Positions 1-9,442 of a stretch of DNA of 64,000 nt are shown here, piece by piece; within the stretch, counting starts at the first letter, position 1, and every line of letters begins with the position of its first letter. A model generated the notes under the pieces. That model searched no databases. It was not told where the DNA came from and saw nothing but the letters and a program-made list of their open reading frames with translations. The stretch spans positions 558,001-622,000 of the forward strand of contig CBDDKF010000002.1 in assembly GCA_965230015.1 (NCBI GenBank), given 5' to 3'. The translations under genes and the position numbers were made by a program. The stretch is from JABSQH01 sp965230015. Its GTDB lineage: Bacteria; Actinomycetota; Acidimicrobiia; Acidimicrobiales; Ilumatobacteraceae.

Positions 1-71
1 GTTCACGCGGCCGCACGTTGCCCAACGGTCACAACGTCGAGTCGGTCGGTTCCGCTCAGTCCATGCGTCGG

Positions 72-1493
72 CTAGAGCCCAAGATCGAAGGCGAACGAGA
101 CCAGTCCGATCTTGTTGCCGGTCGGTTCGAACACCAGCGAGAAGAAGATCGTCGCTGCGTTGAGGTTGCAGTTCACTGCACCAGCCACCTGGAAGCAGCT
201 GTCGAGGCTGTGGGGTGCCCGATCGAACAGTAGGTCCTTGACGCCAAAGTCGAAGGCGGTCGGAGTCACCAGTTCGTCGATGGTGGCTTCGTCGCCGGCG
301 TTCGCGGCCGCGATGAACTCGTTGGCGATGATGGTGGCCTCGGCCACGGTGATCGGGCCCGTTGGCGTCGGCCGCACTGGGGTTTCGTTGCGCGTATCGC
401 GGAGGCGCTTGGCGTCGGCCCTCAGATACGGGTTGAGTTCGCTGACGATCGTGCCGTCGATCACCACGTCGGTGCGCAGCCCGGACGGGTTCGGCTTCGA
501 CTGCAGATGAATGTTGCCGTCTTCGTCGGTCTGCATGATCACGAGGTTGGCGACAGAGTTGACGCCGTCTGAGTTCACGGTGGAGGTGCCGTTGTAGCCG
601 CCGGCATTGGTGTAGGCCGCCACCCACCCGCGACTGCTCGGGTTGGTCGACACGATCGTGCCGATGAACACGCTGTTGGGCGGACCGACCCGCACGGCGA
701 CCTCCCGACCGGGTTGCAATGTGCCGCCGTCGCGCCGGGTGTCGATGATCCGCTCGAACGAGTCGGCATCGGAGTCGATCACACCGAGGAAGTCGACGAT
801 CGTGCCCACGGCAGCGCGTTGCGACCGGATGCAGATCTGGCCGTTCTCGTCGACCCTCACCAGGTTGAGAATGGCCTGCGCGCCGCCATCGCCCTTGAGG
901 TTGATCGACGAGGTGCCCTGGTAGCCCTCGGTGCAGGGGAACGTCGCCTGGAATCCCGAGCCGTCGTTGCGGTCGACGGTGAGGTTGATCAATGCAGATT
1001 GACCGGCGTAGCGGGTACCGATGTCGACGGTGATCGTGCCGCCGGGCGTCACGGCGGAGCCGTCGCGGCGAGTGTCTTTGACCCGTTGCGGCGAGGCGAA
1101 GATCGTGGTGTTCGGGTTCTTCCTGAGTTCGGCGACCGAGTCGACGATCACGTGCCGTGCACTCGTGCCGCCCACGCGTACGCCGAGCTCGCCATCGGCG
1201 CCCGGATCGGCGACGAACGCGTTCGGCAGAACGTCAGATCCGCTGGTGTTCACGGTGGACGTGCCGCTGAAGTCGTCACCGAACACCGACACGAATCCGC
1301 CTGCCGGTGACAGGTTGATCGCGGTCACGTTCCCCACCAGGTACGCGTCGGAGGGCACTTCCGCATCGACTGCGAACTCACTCACCGGCTGCTTTGGCGG
1401 TGCGTCGGCTGCGGTATGACCGACCACACCCATCGCCACCACGCCGACGCCCAACGCCAGCAACGCCCCGCCGACTCGCTGGTACGAACCCAT
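72..1493 (-). CDS. Secreted DTR-repeat protein of unknown function
   Basis: About 473 aa. The ATG at 1493 is chosen because a strong Shine-Dalgarno (GAGGGAG) lies 6 nt upstream; an in-frame GTG at 1508 would only add five residues. The N-terminus is a signal peptide (one hydrophobic stretch, ALLALGVGVVAMGVVG). The body holds repeated beta-rich units that recur around the motifs KDTRRDG, IDTRRDG and RDTRNE, each followed by a Gly/Thr-rich strand and ending near 'VIVD' or 'VDFLGVID'. Such repeats are common in secreted actinobacterial proteins. The last 90 residues look like a separate alpha+beta domain with two Cys (SCFQVAGAVNC), possibly NTF2-like. Function unknown; a cell-surface or extracellular role is inferred. 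The protein at 57490-58518 has a related repeat. Confidence 0.75.
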   Translation of the reverse strand: MGSYQRVGGALLALGVGVVAMGVVGHTAADAPPKQPVSEFAVDAEVPSDAYLVGNVTAINLSPAGGFVSVFGDDFSGTSTVNTSGSDVLPNAFVADPGADGELGVRVGGTSARHVIVDSVAELRKNPNTTIFASPQRVKDTRRDGSAVTPGGTITVDIGTRYAGQSALINLTVDRNDGSGFQATFPCTEGYQGTSSINLKGDGGAQAILNLVRVDENGQICIRSQRAAVGTIVDFLGVIDSDADSFERIIDTRRDGGTLQPGREVAVRVGPPNSVFIGTIVSTNPSSRGWVAAYTNAGGYNGTSTVNSDGVNSVANLVIMQTDEDGNIHLQSKPNPSGLRTDVVIDGTIVSELNPYLRADAKRLRDTRNETPVRPTPTGPITVAEATIIANEFIAAANAGDEATIDELVTPTAFDFGVKDLLFDRAPHSLDSCFQVAGAVNCNLNAATIFFSLVFEPTGNKIGLVSFAFDLGL

Positions 1494-1626
1494 CCGTCTC
1501 CCTCTCACTCCACGTGCCCTGGCGCCGTCGGCACCGTGATCGGACAGTACTCAGCGTGTGCGTGTGGTGGTCGGTCGTGCTGGTGGAACGGATCCGAGAG
1601 TGACACCCTCATGTCAGGCTCGTGTC

Positions 1627-3699
1627 ATGGACGAGCCCGACGACCTTGTCACCGCCCTCCAACTGCTCACGGGCCGACCGGACGCCACGTTTCGTGAAGG
1701 CCAGCGCGAGGCCATCGAGGCATTGGTCCACGATCGTGCTCGTGTGCTCGTCGTACAACGCACCGGCTGGGGAAAGAGCGCCGTCTACTTCCTGTCGACG
1801 CACCTCCTCCGGCAGCAGGGTCTCGGGCCGACGCTGCTGATCTCCCCGTTGCTCGCACTGATGCGCAATCAGATCGATGCCGCCACACAACTCGGGCTGA
1901 AGTGCGAGACGATCAACAGCGCGTCGAACACAACCGTGCGGCAGCTCGAACAGTCGCTGCGCGCTGACGAGGTCGACTTGCTGCTGGTGTCGCCCGAGCG
2001 GCTCGCCAACCCCGAGTTCGGCGACAAGATCATGCCGATCGTCGGCGGGCGGCCGGGGCTCATCGTGATCGACGAGGTGCACTGCATCTCCGACTGGGGG
2101 CACGACTTCCGACCCGACTATCGACGCATCGGCCGGATCGTCGACCGGCTCGCCGGTTCGGCCGTACCGATCCTCGGGTGCACGGCGACGGCAAACGACC
2201 GCGTCGTGACCGACGTCGCCGACCAACTGGGAGCGGAACTGACGACGTTCCGCGGCCCGCTACGTCGCGACGGCTTGGCGCTCAGCACGGTACGCCTCGA
2301 CCGACCAGCCGAACGCCTAGCCTGGCTCGCCGAGACCATCCCCGAGCTCGACGGCTCGGGAATCGTGTACTGCCTAACCGTCCGGGACGTCGAGAACGTC
2401 GCCGCCTGGCTCGACAGCCGAGGCGTCTCCGTCGAGCCGTACTTCGGCTCACTCGACGGCCAGCGACGGCTCGACGCAGAAGCGAAGCTGCGCAACAACG
2501 ACATCAAGGCGCTGGTGGCGACCACTGCGCTCGGCATGGGCTACGACAAGCCCGACCTCAGCTTCGTCATCCACTTCCAATCGCCGGGATCCCCGGTCGC
2601 GTACTACCAGCAGGTCGGACGAGCCGGCCGTGCGCTCGACACCAGTCGGGGCGTGTTGCTGCGTGGCCTCGAGGACGAGCAGATCCAGGATCACTTCATC
2701 GAGCGAGCATTCGCCGCTGAACACCTCGTCAACGACGTCGTTCAAGCCTTCGATTCCTTCGACGGTCCTGTCTCGCTCATCGACATCCAGGTCAAGATCA
2801 ACATCAAGATCTCCGTGCTGGAACTGGTGGTCAAACAACTCGACGTCGACGGCGTGCTCAACCGCCTGGGCGGAACCGTCTACGAACGGACACTCCAGCC
2901 GTGGACGTACCCGTCGAACCGAATCCAACAGGTCACCGCTGAACGCCGAGCCGAGCAGCAGGCGATGATCGACTACTTCGACACCGACACGTGCCGTATG
3001 CGGTTCATCGCCAACCTGCTCGACGACCCGTCGGCAGCCGATTGCGGCATCTGCGACAACTGCACCGGCATCGGCAGCGGCCGTGAGCTCCCGGTCGAAC
3101 TCGTCGCCGAAGCGGAGGCGTTCCTGCGCAACCGGCCGATCGCACTGGCCACTCGGAAGATGTACCTCGACCCCGAGCGGGGAAGCCGTCGCAAGATCCC
3201 CGACGACGAACAGGTTGCCGAAGGACGCGTCCTCTCGATCTGGGGCGACAGCGGGTGGGGCCACCTCGTTCGCGACGGCAAGCTGCGCGAGGGGTCGTTC
3301 GACGATCGCCTCGTGGATGCCTTGGCAGAGCTGATCGAGCAGTGGGCGCCCGACCCTGCGCCACACTGGGTCGCCTCGGTCCCCTCCTGGCGTCACCCCG
3401 AGCTCGTACCCGAGTTCGCCGAACGCCTGGCGCGACGGCTGCGGCTTCCGCACGCGCGGGTCGTGACGAGGATCGAGGAACGGCCACCGCAGAAGGAACA
3501 GCACAACGCTGCCCACCAACAACACAACGTCGAGGGAGCATTCGCTGTCGAAGCTCCCATGCCACGTGGACCGGCACTGCTCGTCGACGACGTCGTCGAC
3601 TCGACATGGACCATGACAGAGATCAGTCGCATCCTCAGAAGCGCGGGAGTGCCCCTCGTCTACCCTGTGGCCTTGGCCTCCTCTGCTGGACGTGATTGA
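1627..3699 (+). CDS. RecQ-family DNA helicase with C-terminal phosphoribosyltransferase-like domain
   Basis: About 690 aa from the ATG at 1627 (upstream in-frame GTG at 1558 gives an unlikely Arg-rich leader). Superfamily 2 helicase: motif I QRTGWGKSAVYF (Lys50), motif II DEVHCISDWGHDFRPDY near residue 145, the TATA motif of RecQ (GCTATAND) and motif VI QQVGRAGR. The RecQ Zn-binding cluster follows as CRMRF...CGICDNC. The C-terminal 190 residues contain a ComF/PRTase-like PRPP-loop motif (LLVDDVVDSTWTM), so the protein is a helicase-PRTase fusion. It unwinds DNA using ATP; the nucleotide chemistry of the tail is unproven. The stop codon overlaps the ATG of the next gene (TGATG), so it is co-translated with the DprA homologue. 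Confidence 0.9.
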   Translation: MDEPDDLVTALQLLTGRPDATFREGQREAIEALVHDRARVLVVQRTGWGKSAVYFLSTHLLRQQGLGPTLLISPLLALMRNQIDAATQLGLKCETINSASNTTVRQLEQSLRADEVDLLLVSPERLANPEFGDKIMPIVGGRPGLIVIDEVHCISDWGHDFRPDYRRIGRIVDRLAGSAVPILGCTATANDRVVTDVADQLGAELTTFRGPLRRDGLALSTVRLDRPAERLAWLAETIPELDGSGIVYCLTVRDVENVAAWLDSRGVSVEPYFGSLDGQRRLDAEAKLRNNDIKALVATTALGMGYDKPDLSFVIHFQSPGSPVAYYQQVGRAGRALDTSRGVLLRGLEDEQIQDHFIERAFAAEHLVNDVVQAFDSFDGPVSLIDIQVKINIKISVLELVVKQLDVDGVLNRLGGTVYERTLQPWTYPSNRIQQVTAERRAEQQAMIDYFDTDTCRMRFIANLLDDPSAADCGICDNCTGIGSGRELPVELVAEAEAFLRNRPIALATRKMYLDPERGSRRKIPDDEQVAEGRVLSIWGDSGWGHLVRDGKLREGSFDDRLVDALAELIEQWAPDPAPHWVASVPSWRHPELVPEFAERLARRLRLPHARVVTRIEERPPQKEQHNAAHQQHNVEGAFAVEAPMPRGPALLVDDVVDSTWTMTEISRILRSAGVPLVYPVALASSAGRD

Positions 3700-4631
3700 T
3701 GCGGTACTCGCCAGACAGCACCCGAGCAGCGCTCCTGCTCACCAACCGACTCGTGCGTCTCGATGCCAAACCACTCACCGCCCGAGAATTCTGGAAGCTC
3801 GCTCGGCGTGTCGATCCGGGAGACCTCATTCACCACGACGCGGCGACGATTGCGGAGCTGGCCGAGGTCGAGCCAGACGAGGCCGCCCGCTTCCGCACGC
3901 TGCTCGACGCAGCGACCGCCCTCGGCTTCGAAGAGGAACGCCTGCTCGACGGCGGAGTGTCCCTCGTGTCGGCGCTCGACGATCGCTTCCCAAGCGGACT
4001 ACAGCAGCGTCTCGGGTCCGCGTGTCCGCCATTCCTGCTCGTCGCCGGGCCGATCGACTGGCTCGGCCGACCGGGGCTGGGCGTCGTGGGCTCTCGAAAC
4101 GCCAGCGACGAAACCCTCGCGGCAGCCCGCGAGTCGGCCCAGCTGGCGGCGCAGCACGATTGGCCCGTCGTGAGCGGACTCGCGCGCGGGATCGATCAGG
4201 ACGCCATGTCCGCTGCGCTCGACGCAGGCGGAAGCGTGATCGGAGTGCCGGCAGAAGGCATTACCCGAGCGGCACGCAACGCCGACATCCGCCGCCACGT
4301 CCACGGTGGCGCGCTGTGCATCGCCAGCCCGTACGGCCCGGATGCGCCTTTCCGTGCGGGCAACGCCATGGGGCGCAACAAGATCGTCTACGCGCTCTCA
4401 CGGCTGACCCTCGTCGTCTCGTCGGATGAGGGCTCGGGAGGCACCTGGGCGGGAGCCACTGAAGCGTTGGAGCGGCAGTTTGCTCCAGTCGCTGCATGGA
4501 CCGGAACCGGCGCGACCGGCGGCAACGCGGCGTTGGTTCGACGCGGTGCTGCACCGATCGACGACCTCCACGAGCTCTTCAAGCTCGACCTCGACTCGGC
4601 ATCTCCCCCGCTGCAGAACAGCCTCTTCTGA
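3699..4631 (+). CDS. dprA: DprA/Smf-family DNA-processing protein
   Basis: About 310 aa, ATG at 3699 sharing one base with the recQ stop. The DprA Rossmann domain runs from about residue 130: LGVVGSRNASDE, VVSGLARGIDQDA, GSVIGVPAEGI and the late motif ALSRLTLVVSSDEGSGGTWAG. In characterised DprA proteins this fold binds single-stranded DNA and loads RecA during uptake of foreign DNA. The protein is short for the family; I see no clear C-terminal winged-helix domain. No other competence gene is in the window, so its partner is probably the upstream RecQ-PRTase fusion rather than a classical uptake machine. The gene ends 62 bp before a convergent dehydrogenase. Confidence 0.88.
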   Translation: MRYSPDSTRAALLLTNRLVRLDAKPLTAREFWKLARRVDPGDLIHHDAATIAELAEVEPDEAARFRTLLDAATALGFEEERLLDGGVSLVSALDDRFPSGLQQRLGSACPPFLLVAGPIDWLGRPGLGVVGSRNASDETLAAARESAQLAAQHDWPVVSGLARGIDQDAMSAALDAGGSVIGVPAEGITRAARNADIRRHVHGGALCIASPYGPDAPFRAGNAMGRNKIVYALSRLTLVVSSDEGSGGTWAGATEALERQFAPVAAWTGTGATGGNAALVRRGAAPIDDLHELFKLDLDSASPPLQNSLF

Positions 4632-4693
4632 CGCCTGACGAGGCCCGCACTTGGTCGGGCTCCGCGGGACCATCCGAGGACTGGCTCGTCCGA

Positions 4694-6418
4694 CTACGAC
4701 GGCTCGCAATCGCCGTGCCATACCTGTTCGATCGCCGTGCGACGTTCGAGTTCGGCAGCGGCGTGATGGCTCGACTCCTCAGTCGACCAGCCGAACAACG
4801 GACCGGCGATCGAGGCGACCCGATCGATCTCGGCAGCCCCTACCGTCCCGAGCGTGCCGAGCGCGAGCCGGCGATCGATGATGTCGGCCAGCGTGAGCGC
4901 GCCTTCGTCGCGGATAGCGACCACGACCTGCGCACCGATGTCGGCGATCTCTGGTCTCGACGAGATGCGGGCGCCGAGTGAGGGATCGTCGGCGACGAGG
5001 TCGAGCACCCGGTTGTACTCGGTGCCGTACATCCGCGCCAGGTGGGCGCGGGCGATCGGGTCGACAGCCAGGTCGCCGCGAGCCTCGAGTGCCGCGTCGA
5101 AGAACGGCTGCGCATCGGCACCCCAGCCGAACGCACCGAACGTGGCGCGCCGTCGGGAATCGAACTCTCGATCTGCGACACCCTCCAGCTGCGGTGCGTC
5201 GAGCAACGTGCGCAGTGTCTCGACCGCCGTCGCTCGGCCGGTGGTCCACTTGCCACCGCCGATCGACCACAACCCGGCGGCACCAGCGGGCCCGTGGTCG
5301 TACAGCTCATGGCGCCGGCTCGCGGTGTACGAGTCCTGACCGCTGTCGACCAGCGGACGGATGCCGACGGTGGCGCCGTCGACGTCGTCGATCGTCAGTG
5401 GCTCGGTGCCTGGACCCAGCGTGGAGTTCACCGTGTGCAAGATCGAATCGACGTCGTCTCGCGTGGCCCGCACGGCACCGGGCTCGACATCGATCGGCGT
5501 GTCGGTGGGCCCGATGAAGCTGTGCCCCTGCCACGGCGACACGATCACGTGACTGCCCGAGCGGGCGCGACAGAACACGGTGGGGCCGCCGCCGAGGGGT
5601 CGCGTCAACAGGTGCACCCCCTTCGAGCGCTGCACCTTCACCCCGAGCGGGCGCTCCATCCTGCGCCGCTCGTCGGACTCCAACGGGCGCAGCACGATGT
5701 CCACCCACGGGCCAGCGGCATTCACGACGGTACGGGTCCGCACGGTGTGCCGCTCCCCTGTCATCTCGTCGCGCACATCGACTGCGACGACGTTGCCATC
5801 ATCCACGGCAAAGCCCTCGACCGACGTGTAGTTACGCATCACCGCGCCGAGCTGAACCGAGTCGCGCACGTATGCGAGCAGTAGCCGCTCGGGATGCACG
5901 TTGAGCGTGTCGTGATACACGTAGCCGCCCTGCAACTCGACCGGGTCGAGCCAGGGCACCTGATCGAGCACGCGACTGCGCGACAGCCAGCGCGGCATCG
6001 GGATCTTCAACGACGGGGGCGCGGCTCGATTGCGGTCGAAGGCCATCGCCGTGTAGGTCGCCACGCCGGCCCCGATGAGCGCGGTCGGCGGCTTCGACCA
6101 CTTCCACGCGGGCATCAGGAACGGGCGCTGCTCCACCAGGTGGGGCGCGCCCAGAGCGAGAATGCGTCGCTCGCGCAGGCTCTCGCGCACCACGCCGAAC
6201 TGGTACTGCTCGAGGTAGCGAATGCCCCCGTGCAGGTACTTCGTGGTCGCCGAACTCGTGCCCGAGCCGAAGTCGCCCTTGTCGAACAGCGCCACCGCGA
6301 GGCCGCGGCCCGCAGCCTCGCGAGCGACGTGCACGCCGGTGATCCCTCCACCGATCACGACCACGTCGAAGTGGCGGTCGAGCGCAGCTCGGTCGCGGTC
6401 GAGGACGGCGGAGGTCAC
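4694..6418 (-). CDS. glpD: FAD-dependent glycerol-3-phosphate dehydrogenase-family protein
   Basis: About 574 aa. Start is the GTG at 6418, 7 bp after the mtnC stop; the open frame continues upstream only as an antisense shadow of mtnC. The N-terminus is a FAD-binding Rossmann motif (VVVIGGGITGVHVAREAA) followed by the GlpD signature KGDFGSGTSSATTK and YLHGGIRYLE. The C-terminal DAO_C-like domain ends near 62 bp from dprA. Characterised relatives oxidise sn-glycerol-3-phosphate to DHAP, but members of the same family oxidise other polyol phosphates (for example EryB on erythritol phosphate). Because it is last in an operon with an FGGY kinase, mtnD and mtnC, a sugar-alcohol phosphate is a plausible substrate. 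The precise substrate cannot be read from sequence. Confidence 0.88.
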   Translation of the reverse strand: MTSAVLDRDRAALDRHFDVVVIGGGITGVHVAREAAGRGLAVALFDKGDFGSGTSSATTKYLHGGIRYLEQYQFGVVRESLRERRILALGAPHLVEQRPFLMPAWKWSKPPTALIGAGVATYTAMAFDRNRAAPPSLKIPMPRWLSRSRVLDQVPWLDPVELQGGYVYHDTLNVHPERLLLAYVRDSVQLGAVMRNYTSVEGFAVDDGNVVAVDVRDEMTGERHTVRTRTVVNAAGPWVDIVLRPLESDERRRMERPLGVKVQRSKGVHLLTRPLGGGPTVFCRARSGSHVIVSPWQGHSFIGPTDTPIDVEPGAVRATRDDVDSILHTVNSTLGPGTEPLTIDDVDGATVGIRPLVDSGQDSYTASRRHELYDHGPAGAAGLWSIGGGKWTTGRATAVETLRTLLDAPQLEGVADREFDSRRRATFGAFGWGADAQPFFDAALEARGDLAVDPIARAHLARMYGTEYNRVLDLVADDPSLGARISSRPEIADIGAQVVVAIRDEGALTLADIIDRRLALGTLGTVGAAEIDRVASIAGPLFGWSTEESSHHAAAELERRTAIEQVWHGDCEPS

Positions 6419-6425
6419 GAGCGAA

Positions 6426-7157
6426 TCATGACGCCGCGGACGGCTCGACGCGCTGCGGAGCCGCTCCGGAGAGGTCGATCTCGTCGAAGCTGAAGATCGC
6501 CAGGTGGTCGCCGACGCCGTCGTCGAAGTACTGGTCGCCTTCACGTCGCACGCCGACGGTGTGCCACCCAGCTTCGCGGGCGGCATCGAGTTCGGCGACG
6601 AGATCGGAGAAGAACACGATCTCACCCGGCGGCGTATCGAGACGCTGGGCGATCTCGTCGTAGCTCGAACGGATCCGCTTCGGCCCGAGGTTCTCGGTGT
6701 CGAAGTGATGCTCGAACAAGTCGAGCAGTGACCCCTCCGGCGTGTTGCCGAACCACGCGTGCTGTGCGCTGACCGAGCCCGAAGAGAAGATCGACAGCTG
6801 TTTGCCGTCGGCGTGGTAGCGGCGAATCGCCGGGATCGCATCGGGGAAGAAGTGCGACGTCAGGTCGCCGGCGGCGAACCCATCGGCCCAGATCCACCCC
6901 TGGAACGCCTTGAGTGGGGTGACCTTCTGGTCGCCGTCGAGCCAGTGGTTGAGCCACCACACCACCCGATCAACATCTGCATCGGGCTCGCCGGCGAGTT
7001 CACGGACGGCCTCGATCTGGGCAGCGACCAGCGGATCGTCGCCGCGCGTGCTGAGGAACCCGGCGAACCGCTCGCGCGAGTACGGGTACAGCGTGGCGTG
7101 GACGAAGCCGGTCGAGGACGTGGTGCCCTCGATATCGAGCACGACGTCGCGAATCAT
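6426..7157 (-). CDS. mtnC: Enolase-phosphatase E1 (MtnC), HAD superfamily
   Basis: 243 aa from the ATG at 7157, the start that gives the family N-terminus MIRDVVLDIEGTTSS with the HAD nucleophile Asp. Other HAD/MtnC motifs: IFSSGSVSAQ (motif II) and FFSDLVAELDAAREAGW (motif III). In methionine salvage MtnC enolises and dephosphorylates 2,3-diketo-5-methylthiopentyl-1-phosphate to the acireductone that MtnD then cleaves. It lies 32 bp downstream of mtnD and 7 bp upstream of glpD. The other salvage genes (mtnA, mtnB, mtnK/P) are not in this window; instead the neighbours are sugar kinases and a sugar transporter, which is unusual and suggests a substrate other than, or in addition to, methylthioribose. 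Confidence 0.92.
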   Translation of the reverse strand: MIRDVVLDIEGTTSSTGFVHATLYPYSRERFAGFLSTRGDDPLVAAQIEAVRELAGEPDADVDRVVWWLNHWLDGDQKVTPLKAFQGWIWADGFAAGDLTSHFFPDAIPAIRRYHADGKQLSIFSSGSVSAQHAWFGNTPEGSLLDLFEHHFDTENLGPKRIRSSYDEIAQRLDTPPGEIVFFSDLVAELDAAREAGWHTVGVRREGDQYFDDGVGDHLAIFSFDEIDLSGAAPQRVEPSAAS

Positions 7158-7189
7158 CAGGCGGAGGGATCGATGGTCAGGTGCGGTGC

Positions 7190-7783
7190 TCAGCCGACGC
7201 CGACGACGAGTTCGTCGAAGGTCGGGAAGCGCTCGGCGATGGGGTCGCCGGTGAAGTTGCCTACCCAGCCCTCTTCCACTTGGAAGAACCGAATTGCGGC
7301 GAAGCTCGGCGCAGTGCCCATGTCGAACCAGTGCTTGGTGTCCTTCGGCACGGAGATGAAGTCGCCCTGTTCGCAGATCGCGACGTGGATCGCTTCGACC
7401 CCGTCGGGACGCACGAACCTGAGGTAGAAGGCGCCGCGTCCCTCCACGAAGAACCGCACCTCGTCGTCGGCGTGGGAGTGCTCGGCGAGGAACTTGTTGC
7501 GCGCCTCGGCGGCCTTCTTCATGAACTCTGGATCGTCGGGATCGCCGTGCAGCCGAACGACATCGACGGTCGAGTAGCCCATCGCCTTGATCCGCTCGAC
7601 GTCGCCGGCGAACGCAGCGAGCACTGCGTCTTGGTCGGCGTCGTCGGCGAGCGGGGTACTCGCCTCCCACTGCTCGAACGTGACGCCGACCGCGCCGAGG
7701 TCGGCGGCGATCTCGGCCGGATCCGTCGTCGACACCAACGTCGTGGCCGGATCATCGACCGGCATCACCAGCAGCTTGGACAT
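7190..7783 (-). CDS. mtnD: Acireductone dioxygenase (MtnD)
   Basis: 197 aa from the ATG at 7783, which has a good Shine-Dalgarno (AAGGGAG). Cupin-fold metalloenzyme: the metal ligands are visible as His102-Ser-His104-x3-Glu108 (EHSHADDEVRFF) and His151 (VPKDTKHWFDMG). The enzyme cleaves an acireductone with O2 to formate and an alpha-keto acid (Fe form) or with CO release (Ni form). It follows the FGGY kinase by 38 bp and precedes mtnC, so the order kinase-mtnD-mtnC-glpD forms one operon. Which side chain the acireductone carries is not determined by the sequence. Confidence 0.93.
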   Translation of the reverse strand: MSKLLVMPVDDPATTLVSTTDPAEIAADLGAVGVTFEQWEASTPLADDADQDAVLAAFAGDVERIKAMGYSTVDVVRLHGDPDDPEFMKKAAEARNKFLAEHSHADDEVRFFVEGRGAFYLRFVRPDGVEAIHVAICEQGDFISVPKDTKHWFDMGTAPSFAAIRFFQVEEGWVGNFTGDPIAERFPTFDELVVGVG

Positions 7784-7821
7784 CGGGGCACTCCCTTCGT
7801 TGGCGGCTTGGCCGCTCCCCG

Positions 7822-9354
7822 CTACGTCCGCAGCGGGGCGATCTGTTCGAACACCGTACGCAGCGGACCGTCGAAGACGGCGCGGCGAACGTCGCGTACA
7901 CGAGCGTAGGTCGCCACGCGCTCGGGGTCGGGGGTCGAGATGGCGCCGCCGGCGACCCACTCACGCACCGTGGCGCCGAGGTCGTCGACCGCGCCGACGC
8001 CATGCGCGGCGAGCGCGGCGTTGGCCAGGATCGCGCCGTCTTGGCGCGTCGGCACTCGCCACGGGACGTTGTTCACGTCGGCCTTGATCTGGTTCCAGAT
8101 CGCGGCCCGTGCTCCCCCACCCACGGCGAGCACGTCGCTGACCGCGATGCCGTTGTCGGCGAATACCGACAGGAAGTCGGCGTACTCAAAGGCCAGCGAC
8201 TCGAGGATCGAGCGCCACATCGTGGCGATGTCGGTCGCTTCGGTCATACCGAGCCACGTCCCGGCGGCTGCCGGATTGTCCGGTCCGCCGCCCGACAGAT
8301 ACGGCGCGAACAGCACGCCGCTCGACCCGGCAGGAACGCCGGCGGCGAGCTCGTCGAGTTCGACGTACAACAAATCGTCGCCAGGACGCCGCAACACCTC
8401 GTCGCGCATCCACCGCAGCGACAAGCCGCCCGCCTTGACGTACCCCCAGTACAACGCCTGGCCCGGCAACGTGCCGAGCGAATACAGCATCCCCGGCACG
8501 GCGGTGATCGCCGGATCGGGCCCGGTCACCCCGACGGTGAGGATCGATGCCGTGCCCGCCACGTCGGTGGCCTGCCCGGGCTCGGTGAGCCCGGTCGACA
8601 AGTTCGACTGCATCACATCACCCGCACCCGCGACGATCGGCGTGCCGGCGGGCAGCCCGCACCGTGCCGCGAGATCGTCGCTCAGGCGACCGATCTCGTC
8701 CCACGGCGCGACCACCTTCGGGGTGTGAGCCATCGGGATGTGCAGGTCGTCCATCTGCGCTTCACTGACCGTGCCGGTCGCCGCATCCCAACCGATGATC
8801 CAACCGGAGAGGTGCGACGGGTCGGTGAACGCATCGGGGGCGCGCAGCCCGGCGAGTACGCCGGCGACGTACGGGGCGAGCGACAGGATCTTGGCGATGC
8901 GCGCATGCGCATCGGGGTCGTTGCGCCGCACCCATTCGTACGTGGTGGCCATCACGTAGGTGTCGAGACTGGCGTTCGCCGACTCGGTCACCCACCGCGG
9001 CTCGACGTCGTTGCGCAGCCACGCCAGCTCGTCTTGCGCACGCACGTCGAGGAACGGAATCAGTGGACGCACTGGACGCCAGTTGTCGTCGACGAACACG
9101 GGCCCGCACAGGATCCCCGACAGGGCGATCGCCCGAACGTCGGCGATCGATCGACCTTCGTCGGTCGTCTCCCGCACCGCCTGCGCCACTGCGTCGATCA
9201 CCGCGTCGACAATCTGATCGGGATCCATCTCGACCCAACCGGGTCGGATGTTGTCGAAGGCGTGCTCGGCGTAGCCCTCGCCGCAGCGCATGCCGTCCTG
9301 GGTGTAGATCCCCGCCTTCGAGCCCTGTGTGCCTACGTCGATGCCGACGAACAT
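7822..9354 (-). CDS. FGGY-family carbohydrate kinase
   Basis: 510 aa from the ATG at 9354 (N-terminus MFVGIDVGTQGSKAG, the phosphate-1 motif of FGGY kinases). A TACCGT box 7 nt upstream of this ATG suggests a leaderless transcript. Other family motifs: the catalytic Asp in AGAGDVMQSNL and the adenosine motif VGGGARAAIWNQIKAD. Closest in style to xylulokinase/ribulokinase-like proteins, length normal. It phosphorylates a sugar or polyol using ATP in the cytoplasm. First gene of the kinase-mtnD-mtnC-glpD operon and divergent from the ABC transporter across a 107-bp promoter region with a palindromic operator. A second FGGY kinase lies in the transporter operon. Substrate unknown. Confidence 0.9.
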   Translation of the reverse strand: MFVGIDVGTQGSKAGIYTQDGMRCGEGYAEHAFDNIRPGWVEMDPDQIVDAVIDAVAQAVRETTDEGRSIADVRAIALSGILCGPVFVDDNWRPVRPLIPFLDVRAQDELAWLRNDVEPRWVTESANASLDTYVMATTYEWVRRNDPDAHARIAKILSLAPYVAGVLAGLRAPDAFTDPSHLSGWIIGWDAATGTVSEAQMDDLHIPMAHTPKVVAPWDEIGRLSDDLAARCGLPAGTPIVAGAGDVMQSNLSTGLTEPGQATDVAGTASILTVGVTGPDPAITAVPGMLYSLGTLPGQALYWGYVKAGGLSLRWMRDEVLRRPGDDLLYVELDELAAGVPAGSSGVLFAPYLSGGGPDNPAAAGTWLGMTEATDIATMWRSILESLAFEYADFLSVFADNGIAVSDVLAVGGGARAAIWNQIKADVNNVPWRVPTRQDGAILANAALAAHGVGAVDDLGATVREWVAGGAISTPDPERVATYARVRDVRRAVFDGPLRTVFEQIAPLRT

Positions 9355-9361
9355 GCACGTC

Positions 9362-9367
9362 ACGGTA
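9362..9367 (-). promoter_or_regulatory. -10 box of a leaderless promoter for the FGGY kinase
   Basis: TACCGT, read on the minus strand, fits the actinobacterial TANNNT consensus and ends 7 nt before the ATG at 9354. Transcription would begin at or within a base or two of the start codon. Confidence 0.45.
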
Positions 9368-9442
9368 CTGATCGGCCTCGGCACCGATCGAACGACGGTC
9401 GGCGAATCCCGACAATTCGAGTCGTGAATGGATGCGGCCGAG

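Noticed and set aside
1601..1616. TGACA...TGTCA inverted repeat before the RecQ gene
   Set aside because: Only 5-bp arms; expected often by chance, and it does not match an actinobacterial SOS box.
6419..6841. N-terminal extension of the GlpD-type protein
   Set aside because: It lies entirely over the mtnC gene in another frame and adds low-complexity Ser/Arg sequence before a canonical FAD-binding N-terminus.
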